Below, piece after piece: positions 11,831 to 23,574 of a stretch of 64,000 bases of DNA (the first letter of the stretch is position 1; each line of letters starts with the position of its first letter). Source of the DNA: Adiantum capillus-veneris (lineage: Eukaryota > Streptophyta > Polypodiopsida > Polypodiales > Pteridaceae). Location: positions 137,587,029 to 137,651,028 of the forward strand of contig CM043964.1 of assembly GCA_014529385.2 (NCBI GenBank), in the 5' to 3' direction. Position numbers and translations under genes: made by a program. The notes below the pieces were generated by a model, which saw only the letters and a program-made list of their open reading frames with translations, searched no databases and was not told the DNA's origin.

Positions 11831-12240
11831 GTAGTCTCTCTCTCTCTCTCTCTCTCTTTGTGCGGATGTGTGTGTGTTTCTCTCTTCTCTATGCTTGTCT
11901 CCGTGTGAATGCATGTGTATGTGCATGTATGCATGTGTGTGTATCTATGTGAATGCATGTGTGTTGTGTGTACATGTGTGTGCGTGTGTGGAGGGGGAGG
12001 ATTTCTTGCATACAACCCTCAACTCATGAACTCCCCATGAATCAACCACCACTACTACAAATAGTACCCCACACAAAAGCATGCATACATTCATTCACAT
12101 AGACATACGCACATACATACATGCACACACAGGTGCATTCACACAGAGACAAGCCTAGATAAGAGAGAAACACACACATACACACACATGCACACAAAAA
12201 GGAGGGAGGGAGAGAGGGAGAGAGAGAGAGAGAGAGTTTT
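11830..12240. repeat. Centre of large inverted repeat, microsatellite-rich
   Basis: Between the two head-to-head copia-2 copies lie CT/TG/TGCATG-rich repeats on the left and their CA/GA complements on the right. Mirrored landmarks are TTTTTGCAAAAA (about 11,815 and 12,240), CT(n) 11,836-11,860 against GA(n) 12,206-12,238, and GTGTGTG against CACACAC blocks. The centre of symmetry is near 12,030. No coding sequence. Confidence 0.75.
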
Positions 12241-12966
12241 TGCAAAAAAAAAAATCATAAGTTCTTAGCGTTACTCTCTTGAAGTCATTATATGGAAGCA
12301 GAGAATGCTTGATGTGCTAGTCAACAAAGGACTTGTAACACCATTGAAAGAGCGCAGAGAGGGTTTGTACACTGATGATCAATGGGAGGAGCTCGATGCT
12401 CGTGCCATGGCAACTATTTGGTTGCATCTTGGTGAGTCTATATTCTTCATAATTATGGACAAGACTAATGCTAAAGAAGTGTGGGAGTCTTTATGTTTAG
12501 CATGGGATGGTAAGAGTGCATCAAACAAAGTGTTTCTGATGAAGAAGCTTATATCTTAACATGAAAGAAGGTAGCAGTGTGATTTCACACCTAGACGAGT
12601 TTAATAGTGTGTCTACCTAGTTGACATCAAAGGGGCTTAATTTTGATGATGAAATGAAATCCATTTTCTTGCTATGTTCTTTGCCTATATAATGGGACAC
12701 ATTTCAAACCTTTAATTAGTAATTCATCTCCTAAAAGAAATCTTGTTTTCAATGATGTTACCAGTGCTTTGCTAGAGAAAGAGATTCAATGTTAGTCTCT
12801 TGACACTAGTGGACATGGTGATGCATTAATGGCAAGTGGAAGTAGCCATAGGAATAATCAAAGGTAATGAGGACATAATCGCAGTCGCAATCATTCTTGA
12901 ATACATGTAGCAAGACCTATGGATGTGACATGAGGAACATTAGATGCTACCATTGTCACAAGGAAG
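12240..12966 (+). pseudogene. gag of copia-2 (plus copy)
   Basis: This copy of the copia-2 gag is inverted relative to 11,087-11,830. The open part (12,305-12,559) has KGLVTPLKERREGL, TDDQWEELDARAMATIWLHL and KEVWESLCLAWDGK, matching copia-1 gag. Frameshifts and stops follow, down to the zinc-knuckle start RCYHCHKE (about 12,945). Copia-1 is inserted exactly there, and the pol part of this copy resumes at 20,121. Confidence 0.8.
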
Positions 12967-13174
12967 TGTTGGGGTGTAGGCCAGGTGGACGTGGGAAACC
13001 ACCCTTGTATACTTGATTTCACCTAATCAATATAGGGAGAAAAAGAGAGAGGGTTGACCCTTCTCTTTCTTCTCCACTAACCCAAACACAGGCTGTCTGT
13101 GTATCATCCCCTTCCCCATTCTCTTCTTCCCCTCTCTTGCACACACTCCGTACACGCGCTACACGTGCTCAACA
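12967..13174 (+). repeat. 5' LTR of copia-1 (208 bp)
   Basis: It starts TGTTGGGGTG and ends GCTCAACA. The first 179 bp match the 3' LTR at 19,942-20,120 with about 4 differences (about 2%). A primer binding site follows immediately. Confidence 0.95.
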
Positions 13175-13175
13175 A

Positions 13176-13187
13176 TTGGTGTCAGAG
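13176..13187 (+). other. Primer binding site of copia-1 (initiator tRNA-Met type)
   Basis: TTGGTGTCAGAG sits one base after the LTR end. The plant initiator-Met complement is TGGTATCAGAG, so one position differs. This is where minus-strand cDNA synthesis would begin. Confidence 0.85.
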
Positions 13188-13692
13188 TTTGGGTGTTCCG
13201 ATCTTGAGCCTAGCCCGATTCCCTCCCCACCGTGCGTGTGCAGGCCTCTCAGCTCAAATAGGGAGAAATCAGCCTCTTCAAGATTCAGCAGTTTTGAGCA
13301 GAGTAGATCCAAGCATTGCGAGTCAAAGGCCGGCACCAGGAGGAATTGAGGTATAATTGGAAGCATTGCAAGCTCAAAATCGAAGCTCGTAGCAAGGCAA
13401 TATGTGAACAACCCCTGAGTAGAAGATAGCATCATCCCGGCAATAGATAGCGGGCAGCAACTCAATAATCGGGCAGCAGGTTGTGAGCATGGTCGTGAGC
13501 AACGGATAACCTTGTGTGTGAGAACACACACGAGCAAGGAGAATTGATGCAGCAGCTTACAATTTGGGGGGGAATCCGCCACATAGAATTTGGCAAAATC
13601 GATTTTGCAAGCAAGTAATCAAGCTTGACATCACTGGAATAGAGGGGAGATTGAGACCGGTTGGAGGTTCAAGCAGGGCATCCACACACACA

Positions 13693-13723
<31 letters not shown>

Positions 13724-14422
13724 TGTGTGTGTAGTGCTACAGGTTGGGGACTCAAGAGGAAAAGAAGAGTCTGTGGCACTCTTGGAAGCAAGGGGGAAAC
13801 AGTCAGATTGAATGACCTACACATAGGAGGAATCGAGGGGTCATTTCAGCATGGAAGCCCATCGCACAAGGAATCGCCGGTCCGGATTTAGGGTAGCAGG
13901 AGTGACTCGAGCAACCAATCGAGAGAGAGCAATTGCGTGTGCTCAAAACTCACACCAATTAGCCCATGATCAGGGAGTCCGCACAAGAAGGAAGCTGAAA
14001 TTGGTGGAGCTCTGGAACCTGCAGATGTAGCGAGTGTTGCAGGAGTAGGCAGTCTACGAATCAACAAGCTGTCAATTCTGAGTGTGGGAATAGAAGGAAT
14101 CAAAGCAAAGGGGAGGGCGCTGGTGGTGTTTCCACACACACACACACACACACTCAGTGGCCAAATGCAGCGCTGGAATTAGCGAGCAGGGGAAAGAGGC
14201 CGAGAGGGCACAGGCCGGTAGTCCTTGCATTTGCTCACACACACACCGCTCGTCGTCTCTGCATGCTCGTCAAACAGAGAGCATTCAATAGAGATTGCAA
14301 TAATTTTCTTTTACTTTGCTTGCACACTTAAGTGTGTGCAGGGATCGCTTCCACGAGACCACCAAAATCCTTTGACAGCCCCGACTACCCTTTTGACATC
14401 CTCGACATCTAACCCCGAGATC

Positions 14423-14474
<52 letters not shown>

Positions 14475-15810
14475 GAGAGAGAGACAACTTGAACAAAAAA
14501 AAGCGAGCTTGACACCGCGCTTGCGAGCGAGCCCAAGCAACACATAGAGCGAGTGAGCGAGTGAGAGAGAGAGACCAGAGTCTCATCGTCGACATCAGCG
14601 ATTCTCTGATTTTAACATCGTCACCCGACTTCGACGTCCACACACCAAGTCCGACGAGCTTGAGAGCGATCTTGACATATCGGCTTCGAGCATTAGCATT
14701 TTACGGCTACTCGGCTAGCCACTTCCGCCCGGCGGCGGACGGCGACATCAACATTGACACCGCTCATGCGCGTCGGCTCGACACTACTCATTGCGGCGGA
14801 TCTCTGACATCCAACCCAGACACCGGGCATTTCCCTAGACGAGCACGTTCCCGCGATTGATGATCGTGCTTGCAACATGTGCGGGTGAGGTACCTCTATC
14901 ATAGAGGAGTGACACCCGACATCGGCATTGAGCGCACCGATCGCACTGTACGACACAGTTTACGGATACGACACATTTGACGGCTATTCGACTAGCATAT
15001 TTCTGCTCGGCGGTAGAAATCGGAACATAGCGACAACGACACGCAGGTTACAGGTTATAGGGGGGTTTTCAGCCCATTCACTCATAGATTCTCCAGGTTA
15101 CCAGACACAGCGCTTTCACAGGCGATTTGGCAGTCATTTCGATAGCAGATTCTCTACGGATAGATGGATTGACATTTTTTGTGAGCACAGATAGTGCTAC
15201 TGAGCTCTTTTGAGAGCAGATATCCCCGTAGGGATCACTTTCACTACATGCAGCAGTTCTTGGCGCCTGTTTGAGCACGGTTTTACTCATGTACGTTGAG
15301 TTGCGGACACTGCCCACTATACTACGTGTGGAGCCATTTTTGGCTATTTTGGCAGTTTTTCCCAGCCGTTTCTGAGACTCGGACTGGAAGAGCCCTTTCT
15401 GAGACTGTGGCTAGTCCATTTGTGTCTGCATTAGCCTTTGGAGGGTCGATAGCGTGAGGTTTTATTTGAGCTGGGGTGTGCTCGAATGTTGAGACACTTT
15501 CGATGATACAGGTAGCTGGAGTTCCCCTTTACAGTACCCTCGCCATAGGATATGTATCTGGACGGTTATTTATGCTTTTGACGCCGAGTTGGCAGTCACA
15601 CAGCAGCGGTTTTGTGCAGCAGATGCCCAGTTAGTGCAGTTGGCACATTTATGTGCATTTTGAGTTGAGTTTTGACTCCTCATACAAAGAAGACTCTGCC
15701 GGAGTCGTGACTTTCATTGTTGGCACTTTTCAGTCTATTTCGGTTGAGATTTTACTCCTGATATAAGGTTACTCTGCCCAAATTTCTACAGCTTCTCGCC
15801 ATAGTTTGCC
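13188..15810 (+). other. Long leader of copia-1
   Basis: This is 2.6 kb between primer site and gag without a credible gene. It holds (CA)n at 13,681-13,722 and 14,130-14,152 and (GA)n at 14,425-14,484. The last ~600 bp (GTGTGGAGCCATTTTTGGCT, CGTTTCTGAGACTCGGACTGG, GGTTGAGATTTTACTCC) is recognisably shared with 25,150-25,650, so the leader is a conserved part of this lineage. Confidence 0.7.
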
Positions 15811-16620
15811 TTGTCAGCGATGGCTTCTTCTTCAAAAAAGGAGGAGTATTTCATTTGGAAGTTGGATGGCAGCAACTTCACCATGTGGAAAGAGCGCATG
15901 AAAGATGTTTTGATAAACAAAGGCCTCTCAGAACCGTTGAAAGAGCGCGCAGAGGATGATGATTATACACAAGCTCAATGGGAGCTTTTGGATGCAAAAG
16001 CCATGGCTACGATATGACTACATCTAGCCGAGTCAGTCTTCTTCACTATCATAGGGAAGACAACCAAGGAACTTTGGGATAGCTTATGTTCAGCATGGGA
16101 GAGCAAAAGTGCATCCAACAAAGTTTTTCTCATGAAAAAGCTTATGAAACTCAACATGAAAGAAGGTAGCACAGTTTCCGGTCACTTAAATGAGTTCAAC
16201 TCCTTGTTCAGTTAGCTGACATCTCAGGGCTTTAAGGAGTTTGACGATGAACTCAAGTCTATATTCTTGTTATGCTCTCTACCCAGTTCATGGGATGTCT
16301 TTTGCACATCCATTAGCAATTCGGCTCCAAATGGCAAGTTAAGAGTTCAATGCTGTCACAGATGCGTTGCTCACTGAAGAGATTCGTCATAAATCTCTCG
16401 ATGGTGCTAGTCATGGAGATGCATATATGGCTGGCAGTTCAACAAAGGCAAGAGGCCGTGACAGGAACAAATACAAGTAGAGAGTGAAATCCTTGTAGTC
16501 CTAGCAGACACAGGAACCAAAGTAGAGGCCGCAATGCCAGAAATGTCGAGTGTTACTATTGCCACAAGAAGGGTCATTACAAAAAGGATTGTCGCAGTTT
16601 CCTAAGAGATCAAGAAACAT
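15811..16620 (+). pseudogene. gag of copia-1
   Basis: It starts ATG with MASSSKKEEYF, then KLDGSNFTMWKERMKDVL, typical of the plant copia gag N-terminus. The body continues with ESLCSAWESK-like (in frame after a stop) and KVFLMKKLM. The zinc knuckle CYYCHKKGHYKKDC (about 16,556-16,597) is an intact CX2CX4HX4C. Stops interrupt at 16,015 (TGA where the sister copies read W) and near 16,213 and 16,478, all compatible with G-to-A or C-to-T changes. Gag forms the virus-like particle in the cytoplasm. Confidence 0.9.
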
Positions 16621-18043
16621 GCAAAAGGATAATTCTGGCAAAGGTAAAATTACAGTAAAGATTGAGGAGCTCAATATTGTTGAGTCTCCCATACCTACCA
16701 CTGCAGTAGAGGATGCTCCTCCTCCAGTGATGCTCATTATGCCCACAGAGATTCATGCCGAGGTGAGAGCAAATGCCTTAGATGTTCTCATTTTCACTTC
16801 AGATCTCACTCCATATAATTTGGTTGCACAACATGAGGGTTATGCACAGAATTGGATCCTTGATTCTGGTGCAAGTTTTCATGTCACACCGCATAGAGAG
16901 TGGTTTTCCTCTTATGCATCCATACATGGAATAGTCGAGCTTGGTGATTCCTATGAGCTTGACATTATTGGCATTGGTGATGTGAAACTTCAGATGCATA
17001 ATGGCACTACTTTTGTGCTGCAGAATGTCAGACATGTGACCAAGCTTACAAAAAGCTTGCTTTCTATAGGGCAATTGGATGATCTTGGCTACACTACAGT
17101 TTTTGGTAATCGTTCTGGATGATCCACAAGAACAACCTTATCATGATGAAAGGTAATAAAAACGGATCCCTGTACTCTTTGTTTGTTTTGAGTGTCGACG
17201 AACACTCTATCTATGTTGCCGAGCTGCCGTCTACTGAGTTGTGGCATAGCCGGCTAAGGCATATTAGCCAAAAGGGAATGAAAACACTTCAGCGTTTTGG
17301 CTACTTACCTGTGTTAGATTACACGAACTTTCCATTGTGTGAGCACTGTCTATTTGGCAAATAGACTAGATTGACATCTTCGCCATTGAATAAGAAACTA
17401 GGCAAACCCCTAGACTTAGTGCACAGTGATTTGTGTGGTCCAATGCCACATAAAACTCTAGGGGGGGCGAACTACTTTCTCACATTCATAGATGATTCTA
17501 CCAGAAAGATGTGGGTGTATCTCCTTAAGCGTAAGGAAGAAGTCTTTTTGACATTCCAAAAATTCCTCGCCATGGTTGAGAACCAATCAAGAAAAAAGCT
17601 CAAAGCTTTTCGCACGGACAATGGTGGAGAATACGTCTCCACAGAGTTTCAAGGATTTTTGCAATAGAAGAGGCATTTGGCGGCAGTGTACTGCTCCATA
17701 CACACCTGCACAAAATGGAATAGCTGAAAGAATGAATCGTACGATTCAAGAGCGAGTTGTCTCTATGATGTCTATGGCGAAGCTTACTCCAGAGTTTTGG
17801 GGGGAAGCTGTTCTGACAGCAGTGCATATCATCAATAGGTCACCTAGTTCTCCTTTGGATTTCAAAATTCCAGAGGAATTATGGACTGGCAAAAGGCCAA
17901 TCTATGAGAATTTACGTGTCTTTGGATGTGAGGCATATGCACATGTGCCCAAAGAACTTCGTCAAAAATTAGATCCCAGATCACACAAATGCATTTTTAT
18001 TGGCTATGGTGCAAATGGAGAGTCATTCGTAGCTCACATGTGA
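16620..18043 (+). pseudogene. Protease and integrase of copia-1
   Basis: The retropepsin active site NWILDSGASFHVTPHREWF is at about 16,850-16,906 with intact DSG. The pre-integrase motif LWHSRLRHISQKGM and CEHCLFGK are at about 17,240-17,361, and the integrase D,D,E residues fall in HSDLCGPM (about 17,420), RTDNGGEY (about 17,615) and NGIAERMNRT (about 17,712). Breaks are few: a stop/frameshift near 17,119, TAG at about 17,362 (GK-stop-TR), and a frameshift near 17,660. All catalytic residues survive. Confidence 0.92.
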
Positions 18044-19855
18044 TTTTCAATGAATCAAAAATGCACAAGAAGCCCATCAAAGATGTTGAGTACAGACGTG
18101 TTCATTCTGAGGATGTAGCCTCCGAACCAACTCAGTTCAGTAGTGTTGCACCTACTCCTCAAGTGCAAGATACTACTATTTCTCTGGAGAGAGCAGAGTC
18201 CAGCAGTCACGCATTGAGATGCTTTGAGAGAGTATCACGTGCACCCGAGCGGTTTGAGCAGGGTATACACCACATTTTGGTCACCGACAGTGGAGAGCCA
18301 ACCTGCTACAAAGAAGCTATACAAATGGATGATAGCGTTAAGTGGGAGCAGGCTATGCAATTAGAATACAATTCGATTGTGGCTAATGAGACATGGGATT
18401 TGGTTGAATTACCAAAAGGCAAAAATGCTTTACCTTGCAAGTGGGTATACAAGAAGATGTATATAGCGGAAGATCTCGAGCCTAGATACGAGGCTCGTCT
18501 AGTTGCCAAGGGTTTCAAGCAGCAAAAAGGTGTGGATTTTGATGAGATTTTCTCTCCAGTAGTCAAGATGACTACACTTCGCACCGTGCTTGGCTTGGTT
18601 GCTATCCAGGACATGGAACTTGTCCAAATGGATGTGAACACAACATTTCTTCACGGGGATCTAGATGAAGATGTCTACATGAAACAACCAGAGGGATTCG
18701 TATGTGAAACCCAAAAACCAACGAGGACAGAATTGGTTTGTAGACTTAAAAAGACACTCTATGGCCTCAAGCAAGGTTCAAGGCAATGGTATAAAAAATT
18801 CGACAAATTCATGTAGTCTCAGGGTTACATAAGAAGTCAAGAGGATCACTGCTTATACACAAAAAGATTGAACGATGGTTCTTTAGTCATCTTGATCTTG
18901 TATGTAGATGATATGCTTATCGCAAGCAAATCAATTGATGAGATCAATCACTTGAAAAAGATACTAAACACTCAGTTTTCCATGAAGGATTTGAGAGATG
19001 CCAATCACTTTCTTGGTATGCACATCAAGAGAGACAGGCAAAGTGGAATTCTTGAATTATCTCAAGAAAAGTACATTCACAAAGTCTTGCAACGTTTTAG
19101 TATGTAGGGGGGGAAGTCATTGAGTACCCCAATGCAAGCATACTCCATACTTAGCAAGGAAGACTCTCCCAAGACAATGGTTGAGAAAGAGGAAATGACG
19201 AAAGTACCATATTCTTCAGCAGTTGACAGTTTGATGTACGCTATGGTAGCCACAAGACCAGACATTGCACATGCAGTGGGAGTGGTTAGTAGGTACATGG
19301 AAAACCCTGGCAAGAAGCATTGGGAAGCAGTGAAGAAAATCCTCAGATATTTGAAAGGTACAGCTAGCAAGTGTTTACGCTTCAGAAACAGTGACGCATC
19401 TATTGTAGGTTACACGGATGCGGATTATGCAGGGTTGCGTGGATCGTAGAAGATCCACATCTGGCTATGTGTTCATGTTTGCTGGAGCAGCTATCTCTTG
19501 GAGATCGTGTCTCCAAGATTGCACGTCTTCATCTACCACTGAGGCAGAATATGTTGCTGCGTCTGATGCCAGCAAGGAAGCCATATGGTTGGCTCGTCTA
19601 GTGGGAGATTTGGGCATTCACGAGGTTCTAGTACTACATTGTGATAGTCAGAGTGCCATTGCTTTGGCAAAGAATCCAACGTTTCACTCAAAGTCAAAAC
19701 ACATAGAGGTAAGATACCATGTCATACGAGATGCATTGGCTGGCAAGCATATCGAGCTTGTCAAGGCTCACACTGACGACAACCCCGCAGATGCTCTCAC
19801 AAAGAGCCTAGCCTCGGAGCGATTTACACATTGTATAGAACTTATGGGTGTATGA
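18044..19855 (+). pseudogene. Reverse transcriptase and RNase H of copia-1
   Basis: RT: LPCKWVYKKMYI, LVAKGFKQQKGVDFDEIFSP, VQMDVNTTFLHGD and an intact catalytic YVDDMLIAS (about 18,901). Connection: SLMYAMVATRPDIAHAVGVV (about 19,230). RNase H: SSTTEAEYVAASDASKEAIW, LHCDSQSAIALAKNPTFHS, with the ADALTKSL-type end shortly before the stop at about 19,855. Stops or frameshifts are at about 18,040, 18,814, 19,105 and 19,440. This is the most complete pol gene of the window and probably died recently. Confidence 0.93.
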
Positions 19856-19930
19856 TGAAGCCTCAACAATGCTTCATCAACTTTGTATAGACTAACCATA
19901 CTAATGCCACTATTGGCCACCATGACCTTC

Positions 19931-19941
19931 AAGTGGGAGGT
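19931..19941 (+). other. Polypurine tract of copia-1
   Basis: AAGTGGGAGGT directly precedes the TG of the 3' LTR, the normal primer for plus-strand DNA. Confidence 0.88.
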
Positions 19942-20120
19942 TGTTGGGGTGTAGGCGAGGTGGCCGTGGGAAACCACCCTTGTATACTTGATTTCACCTA
20001 ATCAATATAGGGAGAAAAAGAGATAGGGTTGACCCTTCTCTTTCTTCTCCACTAACCCAAACACAGGCTGTCTGTGTATCATCCCCTTCCCCATTCTCTT
20101 CTTTCCCTCTCTTGCACACA
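19942..20120 (+). repeat. 3' LTR of copia-1, lacking its last 29 bp
   Basis: It begins TGTTGGGGTGTAGG and matches the 5' LTR up to CTTGCACACA. The final 29 bp of the 5' LTR (ending CTCAACA) are absent, and the sequence passes straight into copia-2 (TGGTTCAATT). The short word ACACA is common to both sides of the junction. Confidence 0.92.
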
Positions 20121-21009
20121 TGGTTCAATTAAACTGGGCGATTCTCCTCAACTTGAGATATGTGGCATTAAAGATGTGAATTTGCACATGCACAACGGTA
20201 TTGAGGTCATGCAACAAGGTGTTGGGTATGTGCCAAAGCTAGCTAAGAGCTTGGTTTCAACAAGACATCTTGATGCTGTTGGATACACTACAATGTTTGG
20301 CAATGGTTCCTGGATTATTAGAAACTTGAAATGGTAACTTGGTTATGTTCAAAGGCCAAAATTTTGGCTCATTATATTCCTTGTATGTCTCTTCTATTAA
20401 AGATAACTCTACCTATGTAGCCGAGTTTCCTTCAAAGTTGTGCCATAATCGGCTTGGTCATACGAGTCAGAAGGAATGGACATTCACAAAGTTTTGGCTA
20501 TATCTTTGTGTTAAACTATTTTGATTTTAATTTATGTGAGCATTGCATATATGGGAAACAGTCTAGGCTTACTACATTGCCATTGATCAAAAGTTTGGTA
20601 TTCCTCTAGATTTAGTACATAGTGATTTATGTGGGCCTATGTCGTATAAGTTGCTAGGGGGGAGGGGGAAGTATATATTTTGACTTTCATTGATGACTCT
20701 ACTCAAAAGGTGCACGCCTACCTCTTGAAGAGAAAAGATGAAGTCTTTAGTGTCTTCAAGAATTTCCTAGCTATGCTAAAAAACAAGTCAAGAAAGAAGT
20801 TGAAGGCTTTGCACATTGACAATGCGAGAGAGTATGCCTCCACTAAGTTCAAGAATTTCTATAGCAAAAGAGGAATTTGGTGACAGTTAACTATGTTGTA
20901 CACACCTACTCAAAATGGCATTGCTGAGTGCATGAATATCACTATTCATGAGAGGGTCATTTCCATACTATCTATGGAAAATTTACCTCAAGAGATTTGG
21001 GGAGAGGCT
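20121..21009 (+). pseudogene. Protease-integrase part of copia-2 (plus copy)
   Basis: This continues the copy that begins at 12,240. It reads IKLGDSPQLEICGIKDVNL (protease C-terminal side, just past the lost DSG site), a pre-integrase LCHNRLGHTSQKE (about 20,440), then FIDDSTQKVHAYLLKRKDEV once (20,685), HIDNAREYASTKFKNF and TPTQNGIAECMN (about 20,905). It stops at EIWGEAG near 21,009, where unrelated sequence begins, so RT and RNase H are missing. Confidence 0.85.
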
Positions 21010-21340
21010 GGTGGAGGTAAAGGTCAAAGACTCTTCACTTTGGCATGGTTAATGGGGGAGTATGAAGATGACATCATCATAGGTTGGATTCATCTGAGGA
21101 TGGAAAAGAAAGACAATTTGGTTACTTATTGCCAGAGGTCTTGGGATACATTTTTTCCAGTAGTTTCTTTTTGAGAGATTCCCTTTTTTGAGTAGATGGA
21201 ACGATTTTTTTGTGGTCTTCCATAAGAGATCCGGCCATATTGCTTGAAGTAAAAGTCTCATAGCATTCAAAAGATTATGGCACATGCCAAGGATGTCTTT
21301 GCTATGCATTCCCTAGCTCTTTGACCTACCCCTTCAACAA
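21010..21340. other. Unassigned junction DNA
   Basis: Nothing recognisable between the end of copia-2 and the gypsy scrap. The short ORFs (for example 21,049-21,309 minus) show no family motif. Confidence 0.5.
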
Positions 21341-21745
21341 ATCTGTGACCACTTCCTTTGGAGAATGTCTTTCGATGAAAAACAGAAGAAGGGCAAGAAA
21401 TAGAAGAAGAAACCCACCAGTCCAAAATTGATAGTAACATAGCGTAGCATGGAGAATACTACAAAGAGGGAAAGTGTTACGATTGTGGGGAACAAGGGTA
21501 CATCCTTGCAAAGTGGCCAAAGAAAGAACCTAAGGAGCAAGTTGAGGACAAACCAAAGACTTCACAATCGGCAAACAAGGGGGCAAAGAAATTAAAAACA
21601 AAGGCAAACCTCAAGATCATACTATTGATTTGATACCTAGCAGTATGCCATCAAACCAATCACCTTACAAAGTGAGCCAAACCTAGAATGAGGAAATAAT
21701 GAACCAAGTAAAAGATCTTCTTGAAAAGGGTTCAATGCATTGAAG
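21340..21745 (+). pseudogene. Gypsy scrap: zinc knuckle joined to RT start
   Basis: CYDCGEQGYILAKWP (about 21,478-21,525) is a CCHC knuckle with His and last Cys replaced. About 100 bp later comes SPYKVSQT-stop-NEEIMNQV, then DLLEKG (about 21,660-21,730), which matches the RT start of the chromoviruses ([20 protein letters not shown]). The whole protease is missing between them, so this is an internally deleted gypsy relic in plus orientation. Confidence 0.65.
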
Positions 21746-23400
21746 GATGTAGGAATGGATGGATAATTCGTGTACCATCTTCCTGATAGGTTGTAGAGGC
21801 ATGTGCTAGGATCTTAGAGAAAGCCTCACTCTCAATGCCCTTATGGGGATTTATGCTCAAGTAATGTTTTTACCTTCAAACTAGTTGCAAACCTTGAAGA
21901 ATGTTTTATCACAAGATTCTTCAAATACGAGAGCATGATTTCAATCTTATGTCAAAAGATCTCAAAGCATGGTATGTGCGTTATCAATTGGCAATGGCAG
22001 TATTAGCTACTCAGCTAATCGGAATATCATTTTAGATCATTCAAGAGCCACATCTTTTGTAATGCACCTCATTTATTGAATGGAAATCCTACCAAATTCC
22101 AATATTTGTTGTATCAAATTATTCATTTGGATGTGTAAAGTAGGTCAGTGGGGCCAAGGACTTCAAGAGTGTAATTACATTTGGTTGGATGCAATTATCA
22201 TCATTGCACCCAAACTTTCAGTCAAAAATTCTTTCTTTTAGACCTTGGCTAAGATATAAAATCCAAACTTGTGAAAATGGACCAAAGTTTTGGATAATGA
22301 AGTGAGCATACGACAATTCTATCTATGGAGTATTCCATCTTGATTCTCTTATATGTATCTCCCTTATACGTTATGGCATTCTGGTTTTTAGATTGGTTGC
22401 CTATTTTGAGGTGAAAGCTCTTCTATTTAATGTAGCTTTCTTGGGATAATTTTGTGGTTTTAAGCGTGTCTATCTACACTCTATTTATTCTCATGCTACA
22501 TAAAACATGTACCCAAATCAATTTTTGAGTATAGTAGTGGCTAGAGCTCACTTAGAGGAAGCTACCAAGTGCTTCTAGCATCAAAATCAACATGCTAAAA
22601 ATAGGCTGCTACTATTAGGCGATATTTTTTCCAAGTGTTAAAATGGAGATTTTAGGTCATAAGGAAATTTAATATGGATTGGTCTATTCATGTAGTAAGT
22701 TTGAGTGCATATGGAGTCTTGGAGCTTCCCCAAGTTATCACTTAAAACTTGTGATAAAGAAGACTAGCTTTTAGTGCTTGACATGCACTTGAGACTAGTG
22801 CCTCATATTGGCAAGGTAGACTGGGTTTTGTGAGAGAATAGCAGCCTTTTTGTAGCCTCACTACATTGATTGGGTGAGCTACATCCCACAAATTGACATA
22901 TTAGTGTTTGCGGTTTTTATTTTGCTACCATGCTATGGTGAGGCTTGTTGACATTTTGGCACCATTTTTGGGGATGAGGCAACCTTCAATAGAGAAAAAC
23001 CCCAAAAAATCATGAGTAGAATCCATTACTTCCTCTAGGTTAATCTAGAGTAGTCATCTTTTTTATTTTTCATTGTTGGGAAGAGGCAACTTACCAACTA
23101 TGTAGGATACTTAGGAGTGGGGAAACTTACTAGGGACCTTGTGAGATTTAAGCTAGTTAGGATGGGGTTGATGGATGCACGTTAAGACTTGTTTCAAGTC
23201 GGTAAGGATAACACCAAGCTAGGAAAGTAAACCACCTACAAAAACCACTTACAGCTATCCTTATTTGGAGGTTTCCGGTCCTTGACTCTAAATGGATGCA
23301 TAGTCAAGCATGGGGTGTATTGGGATTAATAGTGGAGCATTGACGTAGGAACCTTGAATGAAATGCACCTAAGGTATATGTGGTGAGTGTTGAGCCCAAT
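21746..23400. other. No gene seen
   Basis: About 1.65 kb of AT-rich DNA with stops in all frames. I find no LTR ends, primer sites or protein motifs; it is probably older transposon debris. Confidence 0.5.
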
Positions 23401-23414
23401 GTCTACCCCTTGAA

Positions 23415-23417
<3 letters not shown>

Positions 23418-23470
<53 letters not shown>

Positions 23471-23485
23471 GTCTCTCATTCTCGT

Positions 23486-23518
<33 letters not shown>
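23418..23518. repeat. (CT)n then (TG)n microsatellites
   Basis: CT repeats at 23,418-23,476 and TG repeats at about 23,490-23,518. They sit at the left break of the following element. Confidence 0.95.
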
Positions 23519-23521
<3 letters not shown>

Positions 23522-23574
23522 GTATGTACAATAGAAGTGAAAGTAAAAACATTGAATAGTCATTTTTGATGTGG

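Noticed and set aside
13681-13722. Regularly spaced repeats suggesting a CRISPR-like array
   Set aside because: Plain CA microsatellite; there are no spacers, and the genome is eukaryotic.
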